A stretch of 64,000 nucleotides of DNA. Source: Halpernia humi. Its GTDB lineage: Bacteria > Bacteroidota > Bacteroidia > Flavobacteriales > Weeksellaceae. The DNA lies in contig NZ_FNUS01000006.1 in NCBI RefSeq assembly GCF_900108025.1, forward strand, positions 62,001-126,000, given 5' to 3'. Below the pieces are notes generated by a model that worked only from the letters and a program-made list of their open reading frames with translations, had not been told where the DNA came from and searched no databases. Every line of letters starts with the position of its first letter. The first letter of the stretch is position 1. Shown one piece after another: positions 63,741 to 64,000 of the stretch. A program made the translations under genes and the position numbers.

Positions 63741-64000
63741 TTAAATTATAAATTCCATTAAAAAATCATCCATCACAAAACCGCCGCCAATATCAAAAAC
63801 ACCTTCTTCATACGTTGAAAAACCTTGGGATTTGTAGAAATTAATGGCAGGATTTTCTTTGTTCACATTTAAAATAATGCGTTTGTTGCCAAATTTTTCA
63901 ACCTCATTTTTCAAAAAATTTAAAGCATGTTTTCCGAAACCTTTGCCTTTGGTTTCCTTTAAAAGATAGATGCGATGCAGTTTTGTGCTGCCTTCTTCAT
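63741..64000 (-). CDS. GNAT family N-acetyltransferase, N-terminal part outside the window
   Basis: Reading the minus strand from the right edge gives 86 residues that end at the stop codon at 63741. They include LHRIYLLKETKGKGFGKHALNF, the pyrophosphate-binding loop of GNAT enzymes (Q/K-G-x-G-x-G/A), KRIILNVNKENPAINFYKSQGF, the motif B region with Asn and the Y-x-x-x-G-F, and EEGVFDIGGGFVMDDFLMEF. The acetyl acceptor is not known. The gene starts beyond the right edge, so its length and start cannot be judged. Confidence 0.88.
   Translation of the reverse strand, partial: EEGSTKLHRIYLLKETKGKGFGKHALNFLKNEVEKFGNKRIILNVNKENPAINFYKSQGFSTYEEGVFDIGGGFVMDDFLMEFII

Overview
The window looks like a piece of chromosome from a member of the Flavobacteriia (Bacteroidota), most likely a Weeksellaceae relative of Chryseobacterium or Kaistella. 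This is inferred from the AT-rich composition, the near absence of Shine-Dalgarno sequences, promoters of the Bacteroidota type (TTTG, 19 to 22 bases, TAnnTTTG), and gene families typical of that group (660-residue urocanate hydratase, ligase-associated repair cassette, subclass A2 beta-lactamase, tandem POT transporters). No phage, conjugative island, CRISPR array or rRNA gene was seen. One intact tRNA (Arg, TCG) and one broken copy of it are present.

Layout. 1-2.5 kb: 3' part of pheT and a META-domain lipoprotein. 2.6-13.1 kb: minus-strand genes, including a tightly packed set (GH5 glycosidase, class A beta-lactamase, M23 peptidase, 3-hydroxybutyryl-CoA dehydrogenase, membrane protein) and two Gfo/Idh/MocA oxidoreductases. 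13.2-16.1 kb: pcm, and a FabH-FabI pair. 16.2-20.5 kb: a DUF559 nuclease gene inside a repeat-bounded element, hutU, and an unknown secreted protein. 20.5-24.3 kb: potassium channel, Nif3-like protein, a DUF164 coiled-coil protein without its zinc ligands, Dps and a SpoIIAA-like protein. 24.6-32.1 kb: the ligase-associated DNA repair cassette (exonuclease, ATP ligase, helicase, PdeM endonuclease), interrupted by a fic gene between palindromic repeats and followed by a parDE module. 32.2-43.3 kb: lipocalin, cinA, KefG-KefC, LemA-TPM-TPM, folA, a serine hydrolase, an XRE regulator and a TRIC channel. 43.4-44.0 kb: a duplicated tRNA-Arg region that encloses a GIY-YIG nuclease gene. 44.1-53.8 kb: an OhrR-like regulator with a nitroreductase, YeiH with a LysR regulator, an ECF sigma factor, lipA, a dienelactone hydrolase and a DUF819 protein. 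53.8-64 kb: prohibitin-like protein, two POT transporters, thioredoxin, recG, ECF sigma with RskA-type anti-sigma, secreted MsrB, fasciclin protein and a GNAT fragment.

The most unusual content is repeat architecture linked to small stand-alone nucleases. The DUF559 gene (Vsr-like PD-(D/E)XK fold) sits in a 541-bp element whose inverted ends keep the same order of hairpins, although the middle hairpin differs in sequence between the two ends. The GIY-YIG gene sits between a decayed tRNA-Arg copy carrying a clean 20-bp palindrome insertion and an intact tRNA-Arg copy with a duplicated promoter. Together they suggest that small nucleases drive the spread of palindromic repeats here, comparable in logic to RAYT/REP systems but with unrelated enzymes. 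Other repeats are a hairpin element present twice, a 95-bp palindromic element, and at least six intergenic arrays with a 7-bp or 14-bp period, several of which run up to stop codons.

Regulatory sites that can be read directly include a ParD-type operator over the parDE promoter, an OhrR-like palindrome between the -33 and -7 elements of the nitroreductase-marR operon, and a T-N11-A box about 63 bases upstream of the predicted yeiH start of transcription. All functions are assigned from sequence reading alone; no database search was run.
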